Below are positions 10,330-22,930 of a stretch of DNA of 64,000 nt, piece by piece; positions within the stretch are counted from its first letter, which is position 1, and each line of letters begins with the position of its first letter. The notes below the pieces were generated by a model. The model was not told the origin of the DNA. It saw only the letters and a program-made list of their open reading frames with translations, and did not search any database. The position numbers were made by a program, and so were the translations under genes. This stretch comes from Homalodisca vitripennis. Lineage: Eukaryota; Arthropoda; Insecta; Hemiptera; Cicadellidae. The stretch is taken from the NCBI RefSeq assembly GCF_021130785.1, contig NC_060213.1:100449501-100513500 (forward strand), in the 5' to 3' direction.

Positions 10330-13300
10330 TTAAAAGGAACAGTACATGGTTCTTACAAAATCCTTTCGTCTCTTACATTCATCAGGATATGTAGTACAAT
10401 AATGTGGGCCCCCACAGTAGTAGTATTTCAGTTTTATAACGTCCATTTTGCTGAGTTGTTCGTATTGCCCGAGTTGATCTTGCTGGTGATCATAAAACTG
10501 AAACATTATCAAGTGCTATTACTACAAAAATACAGGTTGATTAAAATCTAACTTCCTCTTTATTATTTATCAATACACCATCTTAAGATTTAGTAATCTT
10601 ATTCTGAAGTAAGATCCTCACCTTGAAGGCTGCTTTCAAAACTTATAAAGCTAGCATTCAGGGTAAAGGTGCAACCAATTTTACAAAACCATTTTCTGCA
10701 TATTTTTTGGTAATTATCTAATCGACTAGTAGATTTTCATCGTACAGTTATATAAAAGTTCCCACCAACTGTATATCATTACTGCAATATGAGTACAATT
10801 TCTATGATTTGATTAGTCGGCCAAATGTGTTATATCCCTTGGTAAAGTTTGTATTTCCAATTTGAAAATACGTCTTTCAACTGTCTTTACGGATTAATTG
10901 TGTTCTTAAGGGGGTTTAATTAACGCTAGGATTTACCTTAACTTTCTTTATAGTGTCCTTGTGTTAAGGCTATGTGTATCTATATGTTATGTAGCTTTCC
11001 AATAGTAGAAAGTGTCTCTTACCAGTATTAATTTATATTTCTTGTCATTCAATTTTTTTTCCGTTTAATTTTATGTATGAACTTTGTGTTTACGCTTCAT
11101 TATTTTAAAATAAGCCGTATGAAATTAAATGTTTAAAATTCATATTATAAAGTTGTAGGGTACTTCGTTGTCACTTGAATAATCTATAATAAAGATAGCG
11201 ATTAACAAAGATAACATTGGAAACATCCTTTTATTGATAGATTCTTCAGAAAAGTCCTCGCTTTTTAGTATTGAAACGGATACTTTCAAAATTAAGGAGC
11301 ACGTTAAACCAACAAGATAAAAATAAATAATAATATATAAATATAAAATTTAAGATATAAATATATAGGATAAAAATATTTTTTTGCAATTTTCTATAAT
11401 ATCTTGAATAACCTGCTCTTAAATCTTAAATAACACAAATATAGAGCGATGGTCGGAATACTTTTCCTACAATATAACTATAATCTACTTATTTTGTCTA
11501 CACTATTTCGAACAGTCAAACTATAACAACAATAAATGATGAAATATTTTAGTTACTATTTAAAGTAACTATACGCTTTTTTAAATAAAACCTTAACAGA
11601 ATAATAAAATGCTTTATTAATATTTTAATTTATATATATTTCATGAAGTCAAGGGACGAAGCTTCCCCTAATATTTTACAGGTTATTAACTATGAGCACC
11701 TTTAATTAAATAAAACATAATATGCACAGCTAGTTATAATTGTAGGATCTTATAACTTTACTTACCTCTCTACGAAGCTTAAAAGTGGGACCTTTCTTGT
11801 AATGCATAAAACTTGTCCAGTCGTAGGGAAATGAAGTGTCAATATATGGACTTATTTCGTAGTCTCCTTTCTTTGCAACTGCAAACAAAATGTAAGGCAA
11901 AATCTTAAACTAAGGTCTTTAAATTACCCTGTTAAGCAAAGTTTGAGAAATAGTTAAATTCATATTGATATTCAAACATTTTTTTATATTGAGTTACCAT
12001 CTGAGGGAAAATTTTTCTATAAAGGACCTATGAGAAACTTGTTATTAAATTCAATAATTTAATTAATTACAATGAGAAATTTAAGAGATTTTGTAACTGC
12101 CCATGGTAAGTTTAACGTAATTATTAAAAACAATTCCTCTATTTTTTATAAACTGCTTTCTTTAAATTCACATATTGGCTGATGACGAACAAGTATGATT
12201 GAATATCCCAGTTTATTAACTGATGTGTTAAATTATATGTTTTATTACTATAGAAGATACAATGGAGTATTGAAGCACTCGACAGATCGTGGTGAATAGA
12301 ATTTCTGTTAATCCACAGAAAAACTGATTAACCTTTAATTTTTTACTCTAAAATCAATTGGGTTATTTTTTTAAACAACAGGTTATTTTTTTATGTACCA
12401 AGTTTGAAATCTGTACGCCTTTCTATCAAGGGTAATTACTCAGACAAACATACACACATACAGACCTTTGATCTTTTGACCCCTACATATATACAGTTCT
12501 TCCTAAACACATAGGAACCTGTTCACCAAGTTTAAACCTTTAGCCAAAAATTAGTGCACAGAGAGGTAAACAGACGTACGGAATACCTTTTGACATTTTG
12601 ACCCCAAAATCAGTGTTCGCTTCCACCAACAGGAATCTACGTACCAAGATTCAAAATCTAGCGTTTTTCTATCAAACTTTATGGCTCATATGGACGCACA
12701 CAACAACACAATTATAAAAATCCCCTGTCGGTTTCTTAATAACAGCTGTACTGCGATAAACAATTTTTTTCCAGCTTTCTACAAATAAGATACAATTGAC
12801 CATAAGAAAGACCGATCGGAAGTTCCAGGGATGAGTTGGTCCAGCTACATTGGAATTGTTATTTCAACATCAATCTACTATCTATAATAATAATCATGTC
12901 ATTTACTTTGAAAAAACAATATAAAAATTTCATCGCAATCGTCCTAAATCTAACCTAACCATTCTTCCTAAAGGTTACAAACTGAAACATGCATTACATC
13001 ATTACTCTCACTTACACTTACACTTCTCTCGTACAGTTTACAGGTCCTGCAATTTGTGAATTTTTGTGCTTTTATAATAAATAAGAATAAGAAATGGTCC
13101 AGCGATTTATCATAAACAGAGTAAATTGCCTTGAACATAAAATATTTTTGAACTGAGCTCTTCAGGGAGACTGTTTATTAGTCTGACACCAACTTGAGAA
13201 GGAGAATTTCTGAAATCATTTGCTATGTGTAACTGAATTCGAAAGTTGTCCCTACCTCTGGTTCCATGACCGTGAGCATTCCCGCCTCGAACTAAAGCGC

Positions 13301-15626
13301 ACCTTGATATGGAGTAAAAGATCGTCTCGAAAATATAGAAACAGAGCAAGTCAGTAATCCCAGCTCGATAAAAGCAATTCTGCATGACTCTCTAGCATTT
13401 AAACCCAAATTCACACTCACCATTCTTTTATGGAGTCTGGAGACCCGTTCCAACTTGTATTTTGAACAGCTACCCTAGAGACTAATTCCATATCCTAAAT
13501 GAGGATAGATTAGTCCAAAATAGACAACCTACAATACTCCGATGGAGCTTCACTGTGCCAAGTTGTGAAGAAACATTGTACCTGATTGAAAAGTAAGCAC
13601 ATGCGTGACCTGATACTTATTTTATTTTCTTACAGTTGGCTGGTCATCCAAGCTCAATCTGAGTCTTCAGAAACAGAATTAATATTTTATGTTAATTCTC
13701 ATTTACTCAAACTTCAAAGTATCTCATGTAGTGAACCAATTCGGTGTAACCCATTTAAAACATTTTTTTAGAGTTTCAATACAGAAACAGAATGTATGAT
13801 AAAATTTCTTTTATACTTACGTGATGGATCTATTTCCAAATAACAATTTCGATCTCTCCTTTTTTGCTCGTGTTGGAAACCCAGCGCATGGCCCATCTCG
13901 TGCGTTACCGAACCAAATTCGAAGCAGTGCTCACTGAGGTTGATTTCGGAGGCGTTCTGAGTGCCCCGTTGGTAGGTGAAGCACCCTGGATTACCAGTCG
14001 TAACAAACTCAACCGATAGGGGTTTCCCAGGCACACTCGGCAACCATTGCACGCAACTCAGCTTATTGAATCTGTTAATCTTGTCCAAAATATAATTTTT
14101 CTGACTAGAGCCTAAAAAATAAAAACTTTAGTAACTAAAACAATAAACCGTTTATACCAAACACTAAATTGTGTATTAATTGTTTTTTTTTTTTTCAAAA
14201 TGAGACATACTCATTCATAACCCTACGACTGATAATAAAGTCTTCTTTTCCAATATATAATCTTTCTGACTAGTGCCTAAAAAATAACAACGTTAAAATC
14301 AAAAACACTAATCCGTTGTTGGCTGAGTGTCAGTAAAGTCTATCACTCCATATGTTGAAAATAATACTTGACATTACTAGTCTCGAAAATAAATTTTTGC
14401 GTAGAGAGATTGCACCTACTATTAGAAAGTGTTATCGAGCTCCGCAAAAATCTTTAAAGTATCTAAAAAGCAAGAAAGCGCGTTGAGCTATAATAATTAT
14501 ATCTCTAAATGAAACATACCCATATTTCTAAAACTATAAATAAGGTCGTAAAAGCACATTAGGTATAACAATGTTCTTTTAGGACAACAATGATGGCCGC
14601 CAGCTCTTAACAACTGTTTATAGGATCTTTCAAAAGGAGGTATAATCTGAAAGGCAACATTGACGGCTGCTATGTATTATTTTTAATTCCCTGTATGTGC
14701 TCTTTATAAAACCATCTCTTGTTATATATAGCATCTTATTTGTCTTTCACCCACTGTAAACATGATGAGACTTTGATCACTTTAGTGCACACCTTATTAT
14801 TTCGTTTGCCAGGTTTTTATTTATAGTAAGCGTCTTTAAGTACGAGTAATATCCAGCGAATGGTACTTTAAATTCGTCACCTGTTTCAAATATTGTAAAA
14901 TTTGAGTACTTTTACAATATTTAAAAAAAGTGAGTACTTTAGCTCCTTTAAAAAGTATCTTTGAATTGCAGTATATAAATATTTTTATCATGTTAAACCA
15001 CAAGTGCAACAATAAATAAGGAATAGGTTGACATAAGAAGTTTTACTATTTTTGGGCTTTCAGGCACTAAAGCAAAGTGTAGTTCAGCCCTTCTCGTCAT
15101 TTTTAATATCTCTCTCCATTTAAATGAAGCGTTTACATTGCAATTATGTGCAGCTCTTTATTAATCTTTGAGGGAAATGACAACAATTCATACATTCACA
15201 CTTTTGATTTAAATATAAATCTATATATAATTATTTCCTGTTTTTATATGAGCAGAATATACTTATTGATACTAATATAACATTGTGGAGCATACTTGCT
15301 GATGTGAGAATGTATTTAGAGGAATGAGCATATACTTACTGATACTATCATACTTACTAATATAAACATAAAACTCACTAGCATGATCATATACTTACTA
15401 ACTTATCAATCATTTACCGATATAACATATACTTACTGAACTGACTACTAATGGTATAATATACAGTTGCATTATTAATGAATCTCTTATCCATAGATCG
15501 TTTATTTCTAAATCGTGGTTGCCTGTTCTCAATGCGTCTTGAACCGGTAGCCTGACCATACTCAGTCATAGCTGAACCACTCAGAGCAACAATCCCCAAA
15601 ACTAAAACCCAATAATATGTAATCAT
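10330..15626 (-). CDS. Astacin-like zinc metalloprotease, copy B (complete, four exons)
   Basis: Tandem paralogue of copy A. Exons: 15437-15626 (190 bp), 13821-14111 (291 bp), 11766-11878 (113 bp) and 10330-10515 (186 bp). The total is 780 bp, which is 259 codons plus TAA. All borders are GT-AG and the phases equal those of copy A. Domain order: signal peptide (MITYYWVLVLGIVALSGSA), basic KR-containing stretch, SCVQW, zinc motif HEMGHALGFQHE, Met-turn SFMHY, then an astacin-like end (GQYEQLSKMDVIKLKYYY). The last 30 or so residues add four cysteines. The exon 4 start is inferred: the acceptor at 10516-10517 keeps phase 0, but a second AG nearer the FYDH residues would also keep the frame. Exon 1 has one extra codon compared with copy A. 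Intron 2 contains a LINE fragment. The catalytic residues are intact, so the enzyme is probably active. It is likely exported; role unknown. Confidence 0.85.
12330..12720. repeat. Internally repeated dispersed element in astacin B intron 2
   Basis: Counterpart of 1240-1640 with three clearer units, at about 12340-12450, 12465-12570 and 12580-12710. Each runs from a TTTGA-CCCC word to a CAGACA-type end. No coding sequence is visible. Confidence 0.5.
13075..13500 (-). mobile_element. LINE fragment (C-terminal end of a jockey/CR1-like reverse transcriptase ORF)
   Basis: The minus-strand frame at 13110-13385 contains HGHGTRGRDNFRIQLH and SQVGVRLINSLPEEL. These match the pattern (TRGRDN then G.RL.N.LP.E) seen at the C-terminal end of many jockey/CR1-type reverse transcriptase proteins. 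Upstream on the same strand the relic continues (RVSRLHKRMV, then NARESCRIAF) across a frameshift. Past the ORF there is an A/T-rich 3' tail near 13060-13100. It is 5'-truncated and lies in intron 2 of astacin copy B, antisense to nothing and in the same orientation as the gene. Confidence 0.7.
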
Positions 15627-15690
15627 ATTCAGTCAGAGAGGGCACCTCAGAGTAGAATTGATCGTTATATGATTAAAGTTTGATTATACG
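15627..15690 (-). promoter_or_regulatory. Conserved proximal 5' flank of astacin copy B
   Basis: This matches the copy A flank, with about 13 extra bases next to the start codon. The TATA-like CATATAA is at 15665-15671 on the minus strand, about 40 bases from the ATG. Assignment as a promoter is inference from position and conservation. Confidence 0.3.
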
Positions 15691-16237
15691 ATTTGTCTCA
15701 TTCTACACAGATGATTTGTTGTACTTCATCCAATTTATTAGCTATTGATAATATACGCAGTTACAATAGTCTTTATAAAATTCTATTGAATAATCATACC
15801 CATGGGTTCGTCTTAACTCTCATTTCACCACTTTAGTTGCTTCGAAAGGTGAAATTTTTAATGTAGCAGATTTAAAAAAACTAAGCATCATTAAGAACCT
15901 TTATACATAATTCATTTGGTGTTTTGGCTTTGAAATATAATTGCGATGTGGTTTACTCGTAGAATCGGAGTAATTATGCTGTTCATTTAAATATCACGAA
16001 TCGGTAATCATTTAAATTATCATTCAAAATTACAATAACAGATCTACAAAAAATATAACAGAAACTCTTTTAAAAAACTAATACAAATTATATTGAAAAT
16101 GCGTAAATACTCTTTTTATTATTTTTCAAATGATGATAATTATGTTGAAATGGAAAAAATGGCAATTATGAGGTTAAATGCCGTCCTGGCATATCACGAA
16201 TTTGACGTTATCAACGTATCCTGCTCACCGTACTGAA

Positions 16238-16240
<3 letters not shown>

Positions 16241-16307
<67 letters not shown>
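16241..16307. repeat. (AT)n microsatellite
   Basis: A pure AT run of about 67 bases, immediately left of the Merlin-type relic. Confidence 0.95.
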
Positions 16308-16310
<3 letters not shown>

Positions 16311-16619
16311 TTAGGGGGTGCAAATGACAAATAACATGGTTTTAGGGGTGTATTCATAACTAGTTGAGTTTCTAATGCTTTAACATTCTGTTGTGTGCTA
16401 TGTTTTGATAATCCGTTTATTTAAATATTATCTGCGGCCGGGACTGATAGCGTATGAGTTATCTGAGCGCTCCTGGGCAGAAGTCAGTGCTTCACGAGGT
16501 ATCGTGTACTGTAGTTCGGATCGAGAAACTGCGTGACAGTCATGGACCAACCATTCACTAGTTCGACGAACCGAACTGAATTGTGTGTGTAGAAATGTTT
16601 TGTCGGGTATATTAAGAGT

Positions 16620-17488
16620 TTACGTTTTGACCGAAACGAGATTATTTCCTTTTTAATAGAACATGGAATTTTTAATAATGAGTTTGTTCATCGTACGGTC
16701 GCGTATTGTTTTCAAACCGGGAGACTTTGACGTTTCGATGCGATTGAAAAATTCAGAAAAGTAGTAAAAAAAATAAATGTAATGTTTTTAAATGTTTTTT
16801 AATGTGTTCCTTTTTTGAAAGAACACGCTTGGACATAGAGATATATTTTGGTTTGGTGACGTTACTGCATTTAAAGCCGCCGAGACAACGCTATATTTCA
16901 TTGGAGTTTGGCGTGTCTACACATTCTGTGGTGAACTGGTATTCTTTCTGCCGCGAAGTGTATTTCCATCACATTTCAACGACGTCGAAGAAAATTGGGG
17001 GTCCTCTGACAGTCGTTGAAATTGATGAGGCCAAATTTGGAAGGAGAAAATACAATCGCGGCAGAAGAACTCAGGGACAGTGAGTTTTTGGGGAAATCGA
17101 AAGGCAGAACAGAGTTCCCTTCCTTGTTTCCGTTGAACAACGCGACAGGGACACCGAGCTTGACGTAATTAAAGAATGGGTTCTGCCAGTTACGACAATT
17201 GTTAGTGCCTGTTGGAAGGCCTACAACTCTCTCGATGACGATGGATTCAGGCACTTCTGCGTGAATCATTTAATTAATTTTGTTGACCCTGATACCGCTG
17301 TACATACAAACACCATTGAGAGACACTGGCGAGAATTCAGGGCGAACATCCCTCGTTATGGTGTCCGGGGTGACCATTTTGTCGGATACCTGGCAGAATT
17401 CATTTTCAAGGCCAAATATCCTCACCCACATACCAGGCTCCACAACTGTTTTGTTGCTGCCGCTCAGCTCTATCCGCCAACACACTAA
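16620..17488 (+). pseudogene. Merlin-type (ISXO2-like) DNA transposase, inactivated
   Basis: The frame from 16802 to 17488 reads as an ISXO2-like/Merlin transposase. An N-terminal helical part (SFFERTRLDIEIYF, then VSTHSVVNWYSFCREVYF) is followed by VEIDEAKFGRRKYNRGRR with the first catalytic Asp. Later come IKEWVLPVTTI, CWKAYNSLDDDGF, HTNTIERHW with the acidic third residue, and HFVGYLAEFIF. Two defects kill it. A TGA at 17081-17083 stands where the family usually has Trp after GQ. The second catalytic Asp (family SDCWKAY) reads SACWKAY. The start is also degraded: frames at 16620-16800 are broken. Clear terminal inverted repeats were not found. Confidence 0.8.
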
Positions 17489-17840
17489 TGGTAATTGATC
17501 TCTGTTAATGTCCATTTATATATTTATATTATAGATTTTCATGATTTATTAAGATTTTTACACTTTAATTGCCTTTGCATTACATTTCAACTTATATTTC
17601 TGATCAACTCCTCTTGAATTTGATATTTTACTGATACTAGGTATTATCTCAAGGGATGTTTTCCTTTCGTTGACGTTGATCATCGTGGGTACCGCAGCCT
17701 GCACTGATGGCCGGAGACATTCGTCTCAACTCGACAACTAATTAATTTGTAGCTCGAAATTAGGAAAATCATTGTTCATTTGGATCAAAATTCTGCTCAT
17801 TTCAGAGTTATTTTTCAGTTACGTTTGCAAAGATGCATCC

Positions 17841-17888
17841 GATGACGTCATCACGAGGTTGAATCACTGTCACAAAAGGTCACGTGAC
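17841..17888. promoter_or_regulatory. Palindromic CRE-like and E-box-like sites
   Basis: GATGACGTCATC at 17841-17852 is a perfect 12-base palindrome containing the CRE core TGACGTCA. GTCACGTGAC at 17879-17888 is a perfect 10-base palindrome with a CACGTG E-box. They lie 26 bases apart in a GC-richer patch after the Merlin relic. An overlapping 87-codon plus-strand frame (17772-18035) starts with a hydrophobic run but has no other support. Function is unknown. Confidence 0.3.
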
Positions 17889-18317
17889 ACCCAACGTGGA
17901 TGTACCACATGGAAAGATTGCTCCGCGCGTGAACAGTTGTTATATTCTCATGTTGTATATTGTAGAACTTCGTTATTTCTCATTTCCACAACGTTAAACC
18001 TTATATTGTTTTGTTCTGTAGGACGATTCCAATAAGTTAATAACGCGAAACTCGTATTTTATCGCTCCTGCCGTTACTTTCACAATTACCATTATTTTAT
18101 ATGCAATGCAAATATTAAATTAATGAAAAAGCTTCAAGGTAATTTTTATCATTCTTTAAAATTAATCATAGTTTTTATAATAAACATTAAATGTTAATTG
18201 TCATTTTATTCATTTCTTTAAGCATCTAAAACATTTAAAAACTATTTGGTAATTTCATTTTAAAATCTTATATCTCCCCAGTAATTTGTAATTCTAGTTT
18301 AATTTTGATTTTAAATC

Positions 18318-18318
<1 letters not shown>

Positions 18319-18379
<61 letters not shown>

Positions 18380-18407
18380 AGAAATATAATATAAGAAAAT
18401 AATATAA

Positions 18408-18455
<48 letters not shown>
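18319..18455. repeat. Paired (TA)n microsatellites
   Basis: Two TA runs (18319-18377 and 18413-18455) are separated by a TAA/GAA-rich AT spacer. Confidence 0.9.
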
Positions 18456-18458
<3 letters not shown>

Positions 18459-18459
18459 T

Positions 18460-19668
18460 TTCTTATTTTCCTCATTCATTTAGTTATTTATATTCTCTAT
18501 ATCTAAACTCATCTGCTTGGTTTAACTCTTCAAATTCCAGTTATTAAGAAATAAATTTCAGTAAAAACATATTTTACATATTTTTAAACCATACAGGAAA
18601 ACCCAGAGATCTCAATTTTTCTTAATATCAAAGAAACTTATAACAAATCACAAAACTCTTTGAAGTTCCTTCGTTTAACAAAACTATTACAATACATGTA
18701 TTAAAAGTTTTAAAAAATATTGAAATTTGCCTACTTTATTTTGAATTTTCGAATGAAGGTTTAAAAATACAGAATATTTTTTTTACGCAGTCTCCGATTC
18801 TTCTATATAAATGTATCATAAATTTATATAAGACTTCAGGTTTAAATCGTAATAAAATATAGTATCAAAATAATAAAAAAATTACAAGCAATATCATTTC
18901 ATAATGAATATGCGTATTTTTTCAAACAAAAGTTATATATTCTATAAATATCATCAAATTCATCAATATTTTCGATATCATCATACGATAATTCAAAAGT
19001 TTTATTCTATAATCTAAATTTAGATTTTGTTTGATTCTTGTATCGATATTTTAATTTTCTAACTGGATTATTACAATGTGTTTCAAATGTTATTTATGTT
19101 TAGGTTTCTCATATAACATTAACTTACAATTTCTACAAAGTAAATATTTTTTACAATAAATCCTCCTCTTTCTGAACTTTTGCAACAGATGATCTAATCT
19201 TTTTACTTATTCATGTATACAGATAAATATTTTTGAATAAACGCAAAGACAAACTACAGAACTGAAAATAACAAGAAATAAATCTTTCACCGCAAATATT
19301 GAAGGAGGACCTCTTTTTATAGGAAAACAAATTATTTCCATTAAAAGAAAAACACACTTCTCTAATATGTTTTAAATTTATAACACAACTAATAGTGTAA
19401 TAAATAAAAACATTATTGATTTAATTGTACGTTTCTTTTCAAGAAAACAAATGTTATGTTTATAGTAATAAAAATGAGATAAGTACAAATTATTTTATTT
19501 TATTATTCAACCATTAAGTGTATTAAGGTATAAGATTATAAATATTGTATCAGAAAATAAATTATTATTTTTAGCTAAGCTAAAGATTATATTTTTGAAT
19601 TTTTAGACGATATGAAAGAAAACACTATGAGTACAAACAATTATGAAAATAATTTAATTTTGTTTAAG
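18460..19668. other. AT-rich gene-free sequence
   Basis: No ORF, splice-site pair or repeat family could be supported here. Confidence 0.3.
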
Positions 19669-19890
19669 TACGACATTTCATTCCATTTTAAGCTTCGGAT
19701 AATAGACGCAACTACAATAAAGTCTTCATAAAATTATATTGATAATCAAATCTATGGGTTCAACTTAGCTACGATTTCATCAGTTCATTTACTTTAAATT
19801 AATGGGTAATTCATTTAATGTTCTGTGATTTGGCATACAACTACAATTGGAGAAATAGTTTTGTTTTTAATACTACGAATCGTTAACCAT
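19669..19890 (-). repeat. Remnant of a third astacin 5' flank (unit C)
   Basis: This stretch aligns by eye with the upstream flanks of copies A (about 3838-4080) and B (about 15718-16005). Shared words include ATTCATTT, TATGGGTTC and ACGAATCGKTAAYCAT. No exon 1 was found where it should follow on the left (below 19669). It looks like a leftover of a third duplicated unit, or a repeat that also sits upstream of both genes. Confidence 0.55.
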
Positions 19891-22800
19891 AAGCGTACTA
19901 GGATAAAACTGTTTTATTTATATATTACATAAAATTACTACAAAATAAAGTTTATTATATCAGCTGAAAGCTTAGAAGCTTTATAATACAGTAAGCCTCT
20001 ATAATTAATGACACTACTTTTTGGGTTGAACTTCACTAGTTTGAAAATAGGTTGTAATAATAGATTATTGGTGCATAATGTTTTATTGTATATAAAGTAT
20101 TACAATGATTTATATTAGCACATGTAATTAGCATACCCCTTCTGTCTTGACTTAGAATATATTAGAGTGCAAATAACTAACTAATATATACTTTTTAAAG
20201 CAAAACTCGTATAAAAAAGAAATAATACTGCTGATTTAAAATTTGAGATAATTACTTATGCATGGGTCTTTTATACTAAAAGAAATATTTAAGGCGTCAT
20301 CAATTTTGATTTGATTGTATTACTACACGTACAAATGCCTTTAACGCGTAAGTAAATATTTGCTGACTACAAATTCCTGTTATGCAAATTATGCTATTAT
20401 AAACTAGTGTATTCTTTAATTGCAGATTCGCGCAAGTTTAAAAATGTTAATAGTTTTCACACACTTGGATAGTTTTATTAATCAAAACCAAATAAAAGTA
20501 ACATAAAAATTATTATTAATTAATTAATTAATTTCTATCAAATTATACGAATTTTTATATTTTTCAAGGTATAAATGCAAACCTATTTAAATAAATCATA
20601 TAACCTTAAAGAACTTGTCATATACTTCAAATTGATATACGAATCGTTGAAATCGGTTTAATTGCTTGAAAATTATAAGTTTTTACCCGTATACTGGTAC
20701 TTTTATAATCCAATGATGCTACATACATTTTTAGGTTCAATTGAGTGGGTGATTTAGTGAATTATAATTGCTTTATACCGTATTGCATAAAACACTATTT
20801 TACGCTTAATTGGCAAGAGAATCTCTGACAATTCCCCTACTCCGTTCTGAATAAGCCCCATAAACGTATCAGTTCCGTCACATATGATTTTTGACGTGAC
20901 AACGTCTTAAATTAGGTTGCGGCTCGGAGTCACTCATGAAAAAGTGTAACGCCCGGTAATGTTACGATGCCCGTCCAGTGGGTCCGCCGCACGGGATCCG
21001 CACGGGATAAAGCAGATAACTGTGGGTCCGCCGCACGGGATAAAGCAGATAACTATGTTTATTCGTGAAAATGTGGAGTGCTTAGATTCGTCATTTACAA
21101 CAACTACAACAATAAAGGTAAATAATTGTACACTGATATTTCATTATCGTAAACTATGATTGATTGATTAATTGTTAGATTGACACAAAATTTGAGAAAC
21201 TGAGTTTATAGGTTATGTCATACTATTGACAAATGTTGATAGTGTTAAGTAAATTATTAGTTTAAATCACTCTGCAATCAATCGTAATTCAGTCGATTGA
21301 GAAGAAACAGCGCGTATTGCTAGTCAAACATTTAAAATAACAAATTATAACCTCTAACCTGTCATAACAGTGCGACCAAACAAACGAACTAAACCGACCA
21401 ATCACCACGCGCGGAGTTAGAATTTAACTGTGTTTAGCAAGAATTTCAAATTCCAATTTTAGTAAATGTTTTATTCAACTTTACCATTTACAATAACAAA
21501 TTTTAATTAATTTCAAATTATGTACAATGTTTTAGTAAACAAAATATATTTCTATAGTTAAAATTTGTGCAATTCTTATTTTCATTCAATTCCTTGTTCC
21601 TATTGTGCAATTTAATAATATTCATATCAATAAATATTCTACCGAGAAAAAGACGTTGTCACGTAAAATCTTCGCCCGTAAAACCGACTTTACAGGCAAC
21701 CATAATTTTTTTTTTTCAATTCTTGAAATTATAAAATAGTTTAATTAAAGCCTTCACTGTCACATAATTTAAACAACAAATATCTTTATGGTGGCATTTA
21801 AGCAAAGAACTTTGATTTTTCCACCATTGGAACAGAAGATTTGGTGGAGATATGAGTATATGGAACCATACTCTTTTGGTTTTACGTCGTTTGGGATGAG
21901 CCGTAAAACAATGTCGTGGATCATATTTTAAGCGTTTCTCCTTCCACAGTGGACAAAGGAATAATTTTTACTGGATCAACTTACCTGTTTAATATCTCGA
22001 ATAAAGAAGACTTAAAAACTATTTTAAATATAATCCCAACTCATTGCTGACTTTTATCAATTTATAATTAATCAACAGTTACACTTAACCATATGTTAGT
22101 GGATACCACGTGGCAAAGGGCACATACCCTAGTGCTTGATACCGGGGTTTCGTATGTACGAGTATGTTTTTTTAACACGCAAGTTCAAATTCATGTTTTC
22201 CTCTCTTGACATCCATAATCAATGTAGACAATTAAGCTAATTATATTCTCCGTATTGTGAACAAGATTATACATCAAGCCTTCATCCGAAAATATCAAAG
22301 GCTTTAAAATGTCTCAACCAATGTTAGGAAAATCAGTAGTATAAATATAGTAGTATAAAAGAAAAGCTCACCTTTACGAATAATTATTAAACGTACGTTT
22401 AGTGTAATATAAATTAACGAGGAAACCAATCTTATTACAATTTATATTAACAATATCATGCAATGCCTCCAAAATAGTTGTAAACAGATTTACGAATTTT
22501 TTAGAAACAATTGTTCTTTGTATGTTGCAAAAGATTTTCTAATATTGTTCAACAGAATCGGTTTTATTCAGAGTGTTACCCTAAGTTCCAAATTAAGTAG
22601 TAAATGTACTTTTATATAAAGAATTAAACTAGATTTCTTTCCCAACATTGTTGATATGAATCCAAAAATTGGTAATTTTTTCCAGATAATTCATTGTCAA
22701 TAAAATCCTTTACTGACTTTCTAACAATAAATAAGTAGTGTGTTTTTTGTAAATAGTTTGTGTTTTTTCGTAAACACTTATTAATATTATTTTAGTTTAA

Positions 22801-22930
22801 TCTTACTTCCATCTTTCATAATCTTTTATTATGGAGGAGGGCATTTTTGAAGATTGGTATTACCCTTTTCTACTTATGCAATGTGTAGTTGAAATCTAAG
22901 TGCAACATAAACTTTATTTGGCTCTGAGAG
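19891..22930. other. Gene-free sequence with a GC-richer patch
   Basis: Mostly AT-rich and featureless. A GC-richer patch at about 20820-21060 contains a small tandem duplication, listed separately. A frame at 20959-21159 merely reads through that duplication. Confidence 0.3.
20978..21054. repeat. Small GC-rich tandem duplication
   Basis: A 33-base unit (GTGGGTCCGCCGCACGGGAT followed by AAAGCAGATAACT) occurs at 21022-21054. It also occurs at 20978-21021, where an 11-base inner piece (CCGCACGGGAT) is itself doubled. Both lie in otherwise AT-rich DNA. Confidence 0.8.

Larger units (their letters stand above)
10680..15985. repeat. Segmental duplication, unit B
   Basis: Partner of the unit at 1-4085. 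It holds most of astacin copy B. Intron 2 here has a LINE insertion that was not found at the matching place in unit A. Homology fades at about 15985, where AT-rich unique sequence begins. Confidence 0.8.

Noticed and set aside
17081..17083. Selenocysteine or programmed readthrough at the Merlin TGA
   Set aside because: The family has Trp there and a catalytic Asp is also lost, so simple decay explains it.
16976..17515. Minus-strand frames (16976-17269, 17270-17515) and the second plus frame (17280-17498)
   Set aside because: Shadows of the Merlin transposase frame.
17772..18035. Secreted cysteine-containing small protein
   Set aside because: The frame begins with a hydrophobic run but overlaps palindromic DNA motifs, has no splice or homologous support, and its C-terminal half is again hydrophobic AT-driven sequence.
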